Assembly (NCBI GenBank): GCA_963573385.1
Contig: CAUYLG010062012.1
Coordinates: 78,970-142,969, forward strand
Source: Cacajao melanocephalus
Taxonomy: Eukaryota; Chordata; Mammalia; Primates; Pitheciidae
DNA: 64,000 nt
Direction of reading: 5' to 3'
Shown in pieces: positions 43,791-54,837 of this stretch (position 1 is its first letter; each line of letters starts with the position of its first letter). Both the position numbers and the translations under genes were made by a program. Below the pieces are notes generated by a model that saw nothing but the letters and a program-made list of their open reading frames with translations, had not been told where the DNA came from and ran no database searches.

Positions 43791-43989
43791 TATCTAGATG
43801 GATAGATGGATTAACAGAAGATTCTAGGGCCAATATAGAAACTTCATGGGCTCTAGATGAAAACCTGAAAGAAAAGACAGCACTTCCAAGATTTAGGGAC
43901 AAAAGAGCACCCAAGAGGAAGAAGATAACCAAAAAGGCATTAATTTAGTGACAAAACCTAGGCTGTTTGAGTGTGATTTTATTCAGCAA

Positions 43990-44425
43990 GAAAATTGGTA
44001 CCTTGATGTCTCCTTTCTCTTTATAAACACTTCCCATTGATCTTCCCTCTACTGGCTTCAACCTGCATATCTGAACTAATGATTTCTAACTCTCTAATTC
44101 TAGCTTTATGCCTTCTCTGAAAATCCAAACCAGAAATGGCATCTGCTTATTGGTAATTATCAAGGGAATTTCCTGCTCTTATTCTAAAATCAAAGTTTCT
44201 AAAACTGAGTATCTTGTCTGTTTCGTAAACCCAGATTTCTTTCTCCTTTGGTCTATGCCATTATTAATGGAGCTGCTCACTCAGGCTAGCACCTTCAGTC
44301 ATATCTGCGTTTCATTTCCTGAACTCTGTCAAGTCCACCATCAATTCCTCAGGCACCTATTGGCTCCTTATCCATCCTCACAGACAAAGTTGAGATTTAG
44401 AATCAGGTTATAAGAATGATTATAG
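43990..44425 (+). mobile_element. L2 LINE relic, more 5' segment
   Basis: 'tgatttctaactctctaatt', 'tctgcttattggtaattatc', 'ctaaaatcaaagtttctaaa', 'gccattattaatggagctgc' and 'ctgtcaagtccaccatcaat' track the L2 order ACTGCCTACTGGACATCTCC...CAAACTCAACATGTCCAAAA...TTAATGGCACCACCA...AAGTCCTGTCAAT. It lies 3' of, though it belongs 5' to, the L2 piece at 43470-43790, so they are separate insertions or rearranged. Confidence 0.68.
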
Positions 44426-45594
44426 AAAAGTGAGGCAGAGGTGCCATTCTGCTAAACATAGTTTCAACTTGTTAATTCTCTGTTCCACAATCCATCTAAT
44501 TAAAGATTAAGATGAAAGAATACAACTTGTCTTCACTACTTACCTTGCTAGCATTATCTCCCAACAAAATGCTAGTACATTATAATTAGCTTATATTGAG
44601 TAGTGAGAACAATTGGAAGTCACTTGCATTGCCATCTTGAATGTGGTGGGTTTTGACCAGCTTCTTTACTGCAATCTGTTTTACCAGTAGTCCTGCCAAC
44701 CTCCTATCTCATCCTGTGACTAAGAATGTTTAGCCTCCTGAGAATTCAGCCCAGTAGGTCTTAGCCTTATTTTACCCAGCCCTTGTTCAAGATGAAGTTG
44801 CTCCAGTTTGAATGCCTCTGACATTTTACTCCAGAATATGAATATCTTTCTGTACATTGCACTGCTCCACACTCTCATCCATGTTTCCATTGGAATTATC
44901 AAACTCCACTTGGAGTTATATTGACCTTGAGCTGAGGTGATCTCCTTATCTTTGTATCTGTCATCTATCTTGGTATAAAGTAGTCAAAGTTGGGATTTAA
45001 TTAATACTACATTGAATTCAGTACTGACAGAAATAAATAACTAAAAAAAATAGCAAGTAAAAAAGAAAAAGTAGATGAGAAAAAGGAGAGAACTTATAAG
45101 CCTAATTTTTAAAAATTTTGGTATATAGAATAATCTCATACACTATTAGTTATTGAATCAGATATGGTCAGTTGCTACTTACATCTCATCTACAAAATAA
45201 AATACTGTGCATCTTGTACTTTTGCAAACATTTTGATATTTCACAACTCAATACTGCATGCTGACCATACCCACCTCCAATCTCTTCATTCACTCATTCA
45301 TTGTCAAAAGAAGGGACTATGAAATAGAGGTTTTCAAATGTATGAAATGTTAGCATTTGCAAGTTCTAGTAATTCAGGTCTTCAAATAATTTTTTATAAG
45401 TCACCACATCATAAAAGACATATCTTAAAACTTTGACATTATACACACTTAGGAATTTCATTCATTTTTTTTTTCTACAGTTATTTCAACACTAGTTAAA
45501 AATTAGCCCTTTCTCTCAATGAGCCCTTCCACAATTCCTTCCAGGTCGTCCACTTAAAAGATTTTTCTAAGAACCTCGTTTAGTTCACTTTAAA
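44426..45594. other. Unassigned DNA
   Basis: No gene or repeat named. A further faint L2-like phrase at 44655-44715 ('accagcttctttactgcaat', 'gccaacctcctatctc') could extend the preceding L2. Confidence 0.4.
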
Positions 45595-45985
45595 TGTCAA
45601 TTTGACTGAGTCATGGGATGCCCAATATCTGATTAAACTATCTTTGGGTGTGTCTGTGAGAGTGTTTTTGGAAGATATTAGCATTTGCAATGGTGGACTG
45701 AGTAAAGCACATGGCCCTCCTCAGCGTCTGCTGAAGGCCTGCATAAAACAAAAAGGCAAAGGAAAGTTGGATCCTGTCTCCCTCTGCCTGACTGCATAAG
45801 CTGGACATCAGTCTGCTACTGTGCTCACCATTCCTGGTTCTCAGGCCTTAAGACTAGAACTGTAATCTATATCAACTGTTCTCTGGTTCTCAAGCCTTCA
45901 AATTACACCACTGGCTTTCCTGGGTCTCCAGCTTGCAGATGGCAGGTCATGGGACTTCTCAGCCTTCATAATCACTTGAGCCAAT
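45595..45985 (+). mobile_element. Old interspersed repeat, family A, copy 1
   Basis: Order: 'tgtcaatttgactgagtcat', 'tttgggtgtgtctgtgagag', 'gtggactgagtaaagcacat', 'gctggacatcagtctgctac', 'ttcctgggtctccagcttgc', 'catgggacttctcagccttc' and 'ataatcacttgagccaattt'. This is a common mammalian repeat whose 3' end normally reads AATAAATCTCTC followed by a CT/TA tract. The same family recurs at 52930-53925. I recognise the repeat but cannot fix its name. Confidence 0.6.
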
Positions 45986-46155
45986 TTTTTATTTTATAAA
46001 AAAATTACATATAAAATACATATATAAATATATATTATGTTATATATTTATATATTATATAAAACATAAAATATATATATATTATAATATAATATATAAG
46101 TAATATAATGTATATATTATATTATATATAATATATATACATATATAAACTCTAT
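45986..46155. repeat. (TA)-rich tract
   Basis: About 170 bp of nearly pure A/T built from tatata and ttatat units ('aatatatattatgttatata', 'tatattatattatatataat'). It occupies the place of the 3' simple-repeat tail of the preceding family A repeat and seems to be an expansion of that tail. It is self-complementary and could extrude as cruciforms. Confidence 0.9.
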
Positions 46156-47246
46156 GTATATTTGACAAAATTTACATGCCTTACTTTATTTTATTTAAAT
46201 AGTTTTTCTAAGGAAATCTTTATAGATTCTCTCTGACACTGTTACCCATTGGTTATTGATAAATTTCCTCCATACCAAACACTTCTGCTGTATTTTACTA
46301 TCTGTTAAGAATGTCACCATTATCTCCTTTATTTAAATTTAGAATTTCAGTGTCATCTTTGAGAAAATGGTTTTTTGTTTGGTTTGTTTTTTTAAAGTTA
46401 TCCCATTAAAAACACATTAATATTTACTTGTAAAGCTTTATGCTTAGAAGAATGCTCTTTAGTAACATTCAAACATTAAAAGAATTTTCAGATCTCATCT
46501 ATCAGTTGCTTAGTTCTAGCTAGATCAGTTAAATTATATTCAGCAAGTCAATTTTCAGAAGATGGCTGAGCAGATCCAGCCTCCTATGACAAACACAGCT
46601 TACTCCTCTAAGAGAGATGACACAATTCTCTGGAGTAAATACTCTAGAAAATGTAGTTCTTTGAGTTTCTTTTTTTAACAATCAATCTTAAGTTTATAAA
46701 ACATCAATCCTCAACCCTAGGAAAACAAAACTTAGACTATTATAGGAAAGCATTATATCCTTTTCAGTAAACAGATTGACAGGAATTCAACATTAAGATG
46801 ACAAGATACAGAATAATTAAATTTAGCTTAAAATTTGAGGTAGCATATTTAGCCTCTAACCCCATATGGGTACATGGGGATATTGAGTTATTAGTAGAAG
46901 AAAACTGTATGATTTTGAAAATTTCACTACTTATTCAAATTACTTAGTAGAAACTCAATCAAATTGCTGCATTGACCAGGGACCTTTACATCATAGATTT
47001 GCTGACTAATGATAAAGCTACATTCAAGCTAACTAAATTCAAGACAGAAACACAGACTTGAAAATGTTTCTATTCCTTCCTTTTGCACCCAGGTGTCACT
47101 TCTCCCACCCACATCCACACAGCTATGAGCTAAATGTTGTCCTCTCAAACAATGTAGGATTCAATGGAGGATTTAAATGTCCCTTTGTTTTTTTCCTTTC
47201 AACTTAGCTTTTTTTTAAACCACCCAAGAAATGTCCCAATTCTTTT

Positions 47247-47249
<3 letters not shown>
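46156..47249. other. Unassigned DNA
   Basis: No gene or repeat recognised across about 1.1 kb. Confidence 0.4.

Positions 47250-47284
<35 letters not shown>
47250..47284. repeat. (CA)n microsatellite
   Basis: About 17 perfect CA units followed by 'atacatacacat'. Immediately precedes the L1 at about 47310. Confidence 0.95.
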
Positions 47285-47289
<5 letters not shown>

Positions 47290-47309
47290 TACACATTTCC
47301 AATAAAAGC

Positions 47310-48431
47310 TAATTTCAGAGAAGTTACATGTTACATCTTCCTCTTGGGGATTGTTAAGGGAGTTCTCAACATGGAAATGAAAGAATTATACCTAATACCA
47401 AAAAAACACACTTAAGTACATAGTCCACCGACCCTCTAAAGGAACTACACAATAGAAACTACAAAGCACCAAGTAACCTCACAGTAGGATCAACACATCA
47501 TGTGTCAATATTGACCTTGAATGTAAACTACTTCAGTGGCCCCCTGTAAAAGGCAAAAAAGGGCAAATTGGTTAAAAAAGACCCATCTGTCTGCTGTCTT
47601 TAAGAGACCCATGTCACATGTAATGACTCAGAGACTATTATAAACAACTCTATGCAACCAAACTGGAAAATCTAGAGGAAATGGATAAATTTCTGGAAAA
47701 AAAATCTCCCAAGATTGAATCAGGAAGAAATTGAAATCCTGAACAGACCAATATTGAATTCCAAAATTGAATCAGTAATCAAAAACCTACCAACCACAGA
47801 AAGCCCCAGTCCAGATGGATTCACAGCCAAATTCTACCAGATGTATAAACAAGAGCTTGTATTAATTCTGAAACTATTCCAAAAAAAATCGAGAAGGAGG
47901 GATTCCTCTCTAATTCATTCTACAAAGCCAGCATCACCCTCACACCAAAACCTGGCAAAGACACAATGAAAAAAGAAAATTACAGACAAATATTCCTGAT
48001 GAAAATAGACATAAGCAGCATCTTCAAAACAAAAAGAAAATACTAGCAAACTGAGTCCAGCAGTACATCAGAAAGTTAATTCACCATGATCAAACAGGCT
48101 TCATTCCTGGGATGCAAGTTTGGTTCAACACATGCAAATCAATGAATGTGATTTACCACATAAACAGAATTAAAAACAAAAACCATATTATTATCTCAAT
48201 TCAGGCAGAAAAATCTTACTATAAAATCCAATACTCTTTCATGATTAAAAAAACCCTCAACAAACTAGGCATTGAAAGAACACAACTCAAAGTCACAAGA
48301 GACATCTATGACAAACCTACAGCCAACATCATTCCAAATAGGCAAAAACTAGAACCATTCTCCCTGAGAATTGAAACAAGACATGAATACCCTCTCACCA
48401 CTCTTATTCAACATAATACTGGAATTCTTAG
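47310..48431 (+). mobile_element. L1 LINE, ORF1/ORF2 boundary to RT, with internal deletion
   Basis: Begins near the ORF1-ORF2 boundary ('agggagttctcaacatggaa', 'aaaacacacttaagtacata') and includes the ORF2 endonuclease start in decayed form ('tgaccttgaatgtaaactac'). It then jumps near 47635 to the RT region ('tctatgcaaccaaactggaa'), so about 1 kb of ORF2 is missing. The open frame 47715-47969 retains the RT signature S-P-D-G-F and 'KFYQMYKQE'. It stops at 'ataatactggaattctta' where an LTR fragment intrudes. Confidence 0.9.
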
Positions 48432-48490
48432 TGATATGATTTGAATCTGTGTCCCCACCCAAATTTCATGTCAAATTCTAGTCCCCAGTG
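48432..48490 (+). mobile_element. MST/MLT1-like LTR, first ~59 bp only
   Basis: 'tgatatgatttgaatctgtg' plus 'tccccacccaaatttcatgt' and 'tctagtccccagtg' is the beginning of a MaLR LTR (compare the 3' LTR start at 35679). The rest of the LTR is absent. Sequence resumes directly in L1 ('cacagcaaaaggcactatca') about 1 kb further along the L1 consensus. Confidence 0.85.
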
Positions 48491-49618
48491 AGATTCCGCA
48501 CAGCAAAAGGCACTATCAACAGAGAAAACAGACAATCTACAGAATGGGAGAACATATTCACAAACTATGCATCTGACAAACATCTAATGTGCAGAATCTA
48601 CAAGTAACTTAAACAATTCAACAAGCAAAACACAACCCCATTAAAAAGTGTGCAAAAGACATGAACAGAGACTTCTCAAAAAAAGACATTTAACGGTTAA
48701 CAGGCAATCGAAAAAAATGTTTAACATCCTAATTGTCACAGAAATCTAAATCAAAACCACAATGAGACACCATCTCACACCAGTCAGAATGGCTATTATT
48801 TAAAAGAAGGAGAAAAAAAAAACACACAAAAAGACAGATGCTAGTGAGGCTGTAGGGAAAAGGGAACGCTTATGCACTCTTGGTGGGAATGTAAATTAGT
48901 TCAGCTGCTATGGAAAGAGGTTTGGAGATTCCTCAAAGAACTTAAAAGAGAACTACCATTTGAAAAAGCAAAATCATTAATAGGTATATATCCAAAAGAA
49001 AATAAATTGTTCTATCAAAAAGACACATGCACTCATACGTTCATCACAGCACTATTCACAATAGCAAAGTCATAGAATCAACCTAGACCCATCCACAGTG
49101 ACTGCGTACAGAAAATGTGGTACATATACACCATGGAATACTATGCAGTGATTTAAAAAAAGAACAAAACAATGTCCTTTGCAACAACACAGAAGCAGCT
49201 GGAGGCCATTATCCTAAGTAAATTACTGCAGAAACAGAAAACTGAATACCAAATATTTTCACTTATGAGTGCAAACTAAACATTGGGTACTCATAGACAT
49301 AAAGATAACAACTATAGAAACTAGGGGCTACTAGATAGGGGAAGGCTTTAGTAGCTTCTAGTTTCCTTTGTTGCTATCTTCATGTCCATGAATACCCAAT
49401 ATTTAGCTCACAATCATTAGTGAGAATATTTAGTATTTGGTTTTCTGTTCCTGCAATAATAGTACTAGAGGAGAACAGGTGTTGAAAAACTCACTATTAA
49501 GTACTATGCTCACTACCTGGGTGACAGGATCAATTGTACCCCAAACTTCAGCATCACACAATATACAAAAACCTACACGTGTACCTCCTGAATCTCAAAT
49601 AAAAGTTAAAATTATTTT
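48491..49618 (+). mobile_element. L1 LINE, ORF2 end and 3' UTR
   Basis: Continuation of the L1 at 47310: 'acagcaaaaggcactatcaa', 'acctacagaatggg'-type wording at 48540, 'cactcttggtgggaatgtaa', 'cactattcacaatagcaaag', 'ggtgacaggatcaattgtac' and 'tgtacctcctgaatctcaaa', A-rich end at about 49618. Between 49347 and 49461 it contains an inverted extra copy of its own 3' UTR sequence. Confidence 0.92.
49221..49461. repeat. 113-bp inverted repeat inside L1 3' UTR
   Basis: Left arm 49221-49334 ('gaaacagaaaactgaatacc' ... 'actaggggctactag') and right arm 49347-49461 ('gtagcttctagtttcctttg' ... 'ggttttctgttcctgc'). The right arm read in reverse complement gives 'caggaacagaaaaccaaata' ... 'aactagaagctactaaa'. 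Spacer about 12 bp. By eye roughly 83-85% of positions match. After the right arm the L1 3' UTR resumes in normal order ('tactagaggagaac'). Confidence 0.92.
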
Positions 49619-50514
49619 TTAAAATTTTCCCCTTGGATGCAAACAATGCTCATTAGCATATTAAGAAGTTTGAAAGGTACATTTTGAAGGAAATCTTTCT
49701 AATGCCACCTAAACTCCTTAGACAATAGAATTTTTAATTTGTTATAACATCTTTAAGATATTGATTTTAAGAATGAGTCCTATGGAAACTCTACGGCAAA
49801 TCCTTTCACTAATGGCTGGATTCTTTTACTTTCTTACTCTTTCTTCTTAGACTGTCTCCTCTCATACCTTTTTACCAGGGCCCACCACCCTACCTTGGCC
49901 CAGAAATACATCTCTTATTTAGTTCCCCTTATTAAAATGTTTGCCATCTTTCCACAACAGCTAATGTTTCAAGCAAAGTTAAGAAAAGAGAATTAAGAAA
50001 AACATGTGCCCTAATATCAATGGCACATTCCTAGAAAACCAAGGACATCAAAGCATCTTTCAAATAATGTACCTCACAGGGTATAATACTTACATAATTT
50101 TGATGGCAGGATTATTATATTCACACTACAAATTTAAGTGCTGAATAGTTTAAGGCTCTAAAATGTTTATTTAATGAGTGATAACATTAAATGTTTATGT
50201 GTTCCCAATTAGGTAGTATACAAAATAAGCTACAAACATTGCTCTTGCCTTTTAAAAGTTTATAATCTGTTAAGCACAGAAAAACATAGATGCTACAGAA
50301 AAATATAGCATCCAGTGATATATTTTCAACTTATATGTTATTTAACCCACATATATTTTGCACTAAACAGTGCAGGCACGCTAAGGCACAAATAGGCTAT
50401 CATTGAACCTAGGTAGCTAAAACATCTAATAAAGAGAAAATCAGATTATTAAAAGGTAATTAGAGACATAAAAAGCTGAACAGAAGAAGAAAACACAGAG
50501 TGTGGTAGTGGCAA
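49619..50514. other. Unassigned AT-rich DNA
   Basis: No gene or repeat family recognised. Confidence 0.4.
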
Positions 50515-50985
50515 ATAGATTCTAAGGAGGTCCCCATAATTCTTAATGTGTTGATGGCCTTGTGTAATTTTGAGTGTGGGCAAGATCTGTGACCTGCTTC
50601 TAACCAATAGAACATGGCAGAGGGGACTGATTACATGTACATTATTATATCAGAGTATACAGCCCATCATACTGAAGTCCCTCCCACTCCACTGCTGGCT
50701 TTGAAGAGGTGAGTTTCCATGAACCTTACAGCTTTAAGAAAATGAATTTTTCCAACAACCTGAGGAAGCTTGGAAGTAGACCCATTCTCAGTTAAGCCTT
50801 CAGATGAGAACCCAACTCATCCTGACTGATACCTTAATTTCAGACTTATGAAATCTTAATCAGAGGACCCAGTTAAGCTGTACCTGAATTCCTGGCCTAC
50901 ATAAACTATAAGATGATATTTGTGTGCTATTTCAAGCCACCATATTTGAGGAATTTCTTATGTAAAAGATAATTGATGCACAGAG
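50515..50985 (+). mobile_element. MaLR-like or related LTR relic
   Basis: 'gtgggcaagatctgtgacct', 'tctaaccaatagaacatggc', 'cactgctggctttgaagagg', 'gttaagccttcagatgagaa', 'ctgactgataccttaatttc', 'cagaggacccagttaagctg', and 'tttgtgtgctatttcaagcc' near the 3' end. This is the order of a common LTR-type repeat (GCCTTCAGATGAGACC...GCTGACACCTTGATTGCAGCC...GAGGACCCAGCTAAGC...TTTTAAGCCACTAAGTTTG). Subfamily undecided. Confidence 0.6.
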
Positions 50986-51184
50986 TTTCAAAGGGAAGGA
51001 TAACAATGAGCAACAGGACAGTTTTTTGCAGAGGTAGCCTAGTTATAGATGTTATGAATTTTTAAGGACTGTTATGATTTGAACACTAAGTGACAAAGGC
51101 AACAACTTTCTCTTAATTTAGGGAGATATAAATTCAAATTTAAAACTTTGAAATTACTAAGATAAAGGTATGTGAATAAGAAAC

Positions 51185-52622
51185 AGTTATATAGCTTAAG
51201 ATACCACATTGCTGACTTCAAATTATATGACAAGGCTATTGTAACCAAAACGGCATAGTACTGGAATAAAAATAAACACATAGATTAATGGAATAGAATA
51301 CAGAACACATAATTAAAGCAACACACCTACAGCTAATGGGTCTTAGACAAAATTGACAAAAGCAAACACTTGGAAAAGGACACCCTATTCATTAAAAGGT
51401 GCTGGGAAAATTATACGCAGAAGAATGAAACTGGGCCACTACCTCTCTCCATATAAAAATATTAACTCAGGATGTATTAAAGACTTAACTGTAAGACCTG
51501 AAACTATAAAAATAATAGAAGAAAACCTAGGAAACAATTTGTGGACATTAGCCTAGGTAAAGAATCCGTAACTAAGACCATAAAAGCAAATGTGGCAAAA
51601 CCAAAAATAGACAAATGGGACTTTATTAAACCATAAATCTTCTACACAGCAAGAGGTAATCAACAGAGTAAACAGACTTTTAGAACGGGGAAAAAATATT
51701 TGCAAATCTGCATCTGACAAAGGACTAATATCCAGAATTTACAAGGAACTCAAGCGACTCAACAAGAAAAAAGCAAATAGCCCCATTAAAAAGTAGGCAA
51801 ATGACCTAAACATATTTTTCAAAAGAAGATATCAAATGGTTAACAAGCATATGAAAACAATGCTTAACATCACTTATCAGAGAAATCCAAATTAAAACCA
51901 CAATGGGATACCATCTTACACCAGTCAAAATGGCTATTAAAAATTCAAAAAACAATGGATGTTGGTGAGGATGCAGAGAAAAGGGAACACTGTTACACTG
52001 CTGGTAGGCATGGAAATTAGTACAACCTCTACAGAAAACAATATGGCTATTTCTCAAAGAACTAAAAATAAAACTGCCATTCAATCCAGCAATCCCATAC
52101 TGGGCATCTATCCAAAGGAAAAAAATCCACTGTTAAAAAGGAAATCTGCACTGATATGTTTATCACAGCACTAGTCACAATTGCAAAGATACGAAATCAA
52201 CCTAAGTATCCATCAGCAGATGACTGGAGTAAGAAAATGTGGTATGTGTGTGTGTATATATGATGGAGTACTACTCAGCCATAAAAAGGTAAAACCACAT
52301 CTTTTGCATCAACATGGAAGGAACTGGAGGCCATTATCTTATGCTAAAAAAAATAGAAACAGAAAGTCAAATATTGTATATTCTCACTTATAGGTAGGAG
52401 CTAAATAATGTGTACACAGGGACATATAGTGTGGAATAATAGACTTTAGAGACTTGGAAGGGTGGGAGAGTGGGAGGGGGATGAGGAGTGAGAGAGTATT
52501 TAATGGATAAAATGTACACTATTCAGGTGATGGTTACACTAAAAGCCCAGATTTCACCACTATGCAATATATTCATGTAACATAATTGCACTTGTACCCC
52601 TTAAATATCCAACAATAAAAGA
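51185..52622 (+). mobile_element. L1 LINE (L1MA-like), 5' truncated
   Basis: Starts in ORF2 at 'gctgacttcaaattatatga' with 'caaggctattgtaacc' and ends with an L1MA/L1PB-style 3' UTR: 'ggtgggagagtgggaggggg', 'tgatggttacactaaaagcc', 'cagatttcaccactatgcaa', 'aattgcacttgtacccctta'. 1.4 kb, many stops; the ORF 51959-52174 is a fragment. A small TG expansion occurs at about 52244-52256. Confidence 0.93.
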
Positions 52623-52689
52623 GAAGGAGACAGCTATAGCCCAGGCTGCCTAGAGCATAGGATGTAAGCAGGAAGAAGTAAGCAGTATG

Positions 52690-52925
52690 GTTACACTTTG
52701 CAGGATGACCCTAAATATTACACAGAGGAGTTTGCAATTTATTTGGGTAGCAACTAGGAGCCATTTAAGTTTGGCAGTGATGTGATGGAAGAAGTGTTCA
52801 GAGATGAGTCTGATAATGCAAGGCCTATGCATTGTATTGAAGAAAGGAAAAAGACCACAGAAATCAAGAGCAACTGAAATAAGAAGAGACTAGATCAGGG
52901 GAGCGAGAGGGAAGAATAGAAGTAT
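52690..52925 (-). mobile_element. L2 relic (minus strand)
   Basis: 'gaggagtttgcaatttattt', 'gggtagcaactaggagccat', 'ttggcagtgatgtgatggaa' and 'agatgagtctgataatgcaa' follow the reverse L2 order (GAGTTTGTACTTTATTCTGTAGGCAATGGGGAGCC...GGAGTGACATGATCAGATCTGCATTTTAG). Confidence 0.68.
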
Positions 52926-52929
52926 ATGA

Positions 52930-53132
52930 TGATTCATTTTATGTGTCAACGTGACAGGGTGAAGAAATGCTCAGATAGCTGGTAAAACATTATTTCTGGG
53001 TGTACCTGTGAGGATGTCTTCAGAAGATAGTAGAATTCGAGTCTTTATACTTACTAAAGAAAATAACCCTCATCAATGAAAGTGGGCATCACCCAATCTT
53101 TTGAGAGCCTGAATAATACAAAAAGACAGAGT
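52930..53132 (+). mobile_element. Old interspersed repeat, family A, copy 2 (5' part)
   Basis: Same family as 45595-45985: 'ttttatgtgtcaacgtgaca', 'ggtaaaacattatttctggg', 'tgtacctgtgaggatgtctt', 'gaaagtgggcatcacccaat' and 'gagagcctgaataatacaaa'. Interrupted at about 53133 by an MST-type LTR and resumed at about 53519. Confidence 0.62.
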
Positions 53133-53518
53133 ATATTAGTGTGTTCTCACATTGCTATAAAGAAATGCCTGAGACTGGGTAATATATAAAGAAAAGAGGT
53201 TTAATTGGCTCACAGTTTCACAGGCTTTACAGGAAGCATGGCTGAGGAAGCCTCAGGAAACTCACCATCATGGCAGAAGGCAAAAGGGGAGCAAGTTCGT
53301 CTTACATGGCTGGAGCAGAAAGAAGTTAGGGAGGGAGGTGCCACATACTTTTAAACAACCAGATCTCATGAGAACTCTATCATTAGAATAGCACCAAAGA
53401 AATAGTGCTAAGCCATTCATGAGAACTCTGCCCCATGATCCAATCACATGCCTCAAGGCCCCACCTCCAACACTGGGGATTGAAATTTGACATGAGATTT
53501 GTGATCCAAGCTATATCT
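53133..53518 (-). mobile_element. MST/THE1-type solo LTR (minus strand), nested
   Basis: Antisense LTR: 'attagtgtgttctcacattg', 'gcctgagactgggtaatata', 'gaggtttaattggctcacag', 'gaagcctcaggaaactcacc', 'agatctcatgagaactctat', and 'ggattgaaatttgacatgag' at the far end. It splits the older repeat cleanly. A 5-bp duplication is expected; 'cagag' and 'cagaa' at the two edges fit with one mismatch but this is not decisive. Confidence 0.88.
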
Positions 53519-53925
53519 CAGAACAAGCACAAATTTTCTCTCTCTTCTTCAGCAGAGACATCTATTTTCTCCTGCTCTCAGACTTTGGAGCTCCTGATTT
53601 TTGGGCTTTGGGACTCTGGGACTTATATCAGCTGTCTTCCCCAACCCATACGCCAACCCTGGGTTTCAGCTTCAGATCTCAAGCCTTCCACTTCAGACTA
53701 AATTACACCACCAGACTTCCTGGTTCTCAGACTTGCATATGGCATATCGTGGGACTTTGCAGCCTCCATAACCATGCAAGCCGATTCCCATAATAAATCT
53801 CTTCTTATGTACCTATGTGTGTGTGTATGGTGTATGTGTATATACCCATATATACACATATTTATAGTCTATATATTCATCCTATTGGTTCTATTTTTCT
53901 GGAGAAGGCTGACATATAGTGGGAG
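53519..53925 (+). mobile_element. Old interspersed repeat, family A, copy 2 (3' part)
   Basis: Resumes with 'tctctcttcttcagcagaga' and continues 'ggctttgggactctgggact', 'acttcctggttctcagactt', 'cgtgggactttgcagcctcc' and 'ataaccatgcaagccgattc'. Then come AATAAA ('cccataataaatctcttctt'), a TG/TA-rich simple tract at 53812-53870, and 'tcctattggttctatttttc' with 'tggagaaggctgaca', the family's 3' end. The whole repeat minus the nested LTR is about 610 bp. Confidence 0.65.
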
Positions 53926-54337
53926 CAATTTCCAGAAGAATATGCCAGTAGAAGGAAAAAAGCCTAGTAACTGATCAGCATAAAAACGCAGGGTTGACTC
54001 AGAGGTTTCAAACCTAAGCTTCCTCTCATGAACAGATAAAAGAGATCCATGTATGGTAAAAGAAAATGAGGTAAAGGAGCTATTAAATCATAAGATGGGG
54101 CCCTGCCAAGCATTTTTATCAATTTGTCTTGATGTAACAGTCTTATCCAAATTCCTAAGTACTTCACTGAAAGTGTCTCAAAACAAAGCAAGATAGCTCT
54201 ATATGGCAGTATTAGAAATAAGCGTGAGTCAAATCCTGCTGTCAGCTGTATTCATGCAATGTCCTTTAAACTTTCATATGCATGACTGTGGAAAAACTAT
54301 GAGCAGAGTTAATAATTTTGTTATCATACTACCTCTC
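53926..54337. other. Unassigned DNA
   Basis: No gene or repeat family recognised. Confidence 0.4.
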
Positions 54338-54837
54338 TCAAATATATGTATAATGTGATTTTTTTAAAATACAGTGAGATAACAGACACCTATCTTCAGC
54401 AATAAGTGAAAAAAAATGAGGTTTTAATATCCTGAAGAAGTTAACTATAGGTGACCAGATTACAGGTAATTCAGAGAAGCTACAAAATCTAAGATCTCTA
54501 TTTCCACCAGCACATACGTTGAAACCACTCTGACAAAGCTGTCGTTCTCCTTTGTGAGACCAAGGCAGGATGGCAGGCTCTAAATAATGCATAAGCCACC
54601 AGCATTCCTGTTCATTTCCCTTTTCAAAAAATGGCGAAGTGTCTCTTTTATAGTCCATAAAGAATTAAAATCATATGGTGAATCCTGATAATTGCTTTCA
54701 GAAGGAGCTCTTGGCACAAGCTCTAGGGTCTTCAGTTCGCCCATGTCGGGAACACAGAACTGCCACTGCATATAGATGAGTACAGTACCCAGAGAGCCAC
54801 CCAGCTGCAGAGTTTTCCCAAAGTTGGAAGGATCCAT
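54338..54837 (-). other. Two overlapping minus-strand ORFs, unidentified
   Basis: Minus strand, two ORFs in different frames: 54837-54580 (85 codons) and 54658-54338 (106 codons), overlapping by 79 bp. The first starts M-D-P-S-N-F-G-K-T and has a short hydrophobic stretch (GGSLGTVLIYMQW) about 14 residues in, like a signal anchor. No family recognised and no poly-A tract was seen at the 3' side. One reading is a decayed coding sequence with a frameshift; another is chance ORFs in unique DNA. I favour chance slightly. Confidence 0.25.
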
